NCBI RefSeq assembly: GCF_001042485.2
Contig: NZ_LBMN02000012.1
Span: 428,630 to 492,629 of the forward strand
From: Bacillus paralicheniformis
Lineage (GTDB): Bacteria > Bacillota > Bacilli > Bacillales > Bacillaceae
Direction of reading: 5' to 3'
DNA length: 64,000 bases
The position numbers were made by a program, and so were the translations under genes. Every line of letters begins with the position of its first letter. The stretch's first letter is position 1. Below the pieces are notes generated by a model. It was not told the origin of the DNA. It worked only from the letters and a program-made list of their open reading frames with translations, and ran no database searches. Below, one piece after another: positions 63,917-64,000 of the stretch.

Positions 63917-64000
63917 AATTTAGTGACAAAGATCATTATACTATGTATTTGAAAAAATGCAAGTGCATTTTTCGAGAAATTATTCTCTCAAAACTAGATA

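Overview
The window looks like a Bacillus licheniformis-group chromosome (B. licheniformis, B. paralicheniformis or a close relative). Gene content and order follow the B. subtilis yhc-yhb-queG / ssu-thiC / trnD region read in reverse, but with licheniformis-type extras: a complete second metNPQ operon, a TPP-controlled thiC followed by an additional aroD, and accessory islands. Species assignment is inference from synteny and protein resemblance; no search was run.

Layout. 1-24 kb is core genome: a peptidase-MA-like protein (partial), the spore lipoprotein YhcN, an S9 peptidase, the cystine transporter TcyP, the SAM-riboswitch metNPQ operon, cspB, a YhcHI ABC transporter whose upstream yhcE/yhcG genes have decayed, the yhbJ-yhcABC efflux/flavodoxin operon, the sporulation pair prkA/yhbH, the bactofilin operon yhbDEF, trmL, yhbB and queG. 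24-28.5 kb holds a tRNA-Gly, a Zur-controlled zinc-free S14 gene (rpsN2), and an unassigned operon of a 70-residue peptide, an ABC transporter, a PqqD/M50-like protease and a small membrane protein. 29-36.5 kb returns to metabolism: ssuBACD, thiC, aroD. 36.6-42.6 kb is accessory: a TetR/HXXEE pair, a large secreted M14 peptidase, and an unusual fusion of a threonyl-tRNA synthetase-type TGS domain to a DUF418-like membrane protein.

42.7-62.3 kb is an integration hot spot at the 3' end of the last tRNA gene, tRNA-Leu(CAA). A 16.1-kb element lies between 65-bp direct repeats (46115-46179 and 62214-62278), with its tyrosine recombinase beside the tRNA. It carries truncated tail genes, a long block of unassigned genes, a repressor pair, a lipase toxin with reversed type VII-secretion domain order plus a likely immunity gene, antirepressor fragments, a 1.2-kb non-coding region with repeated palindromic motifs, and a winged-helix protein that could be a replication initiator. 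No capsid, terminase, relaxase or conjugation genes are visible. To its left, 42.75-46.1 kb is an older wreck: a decayed attachment site, a rap remnant with an intact phr, a 5'-truncated LXG nuclease toxin with a DUF600-type immunity gene, and an integrase N-terminal fragment.

62.2-63.9 kb is a 16-gene tRNA operon downstream of a 5S rRNA gene, all on the minus strand; the 23S gene lies beyond the right edge.

Functional links: the SAM and TPP riboswitches, the sulfonate system, cystine uptake and methionine uptake make the core part rich in sulfur and thiamine metabolism. The accessory parts are rich in type VII-secreted toxins and their immunity genes, and in relics of mobile elements.
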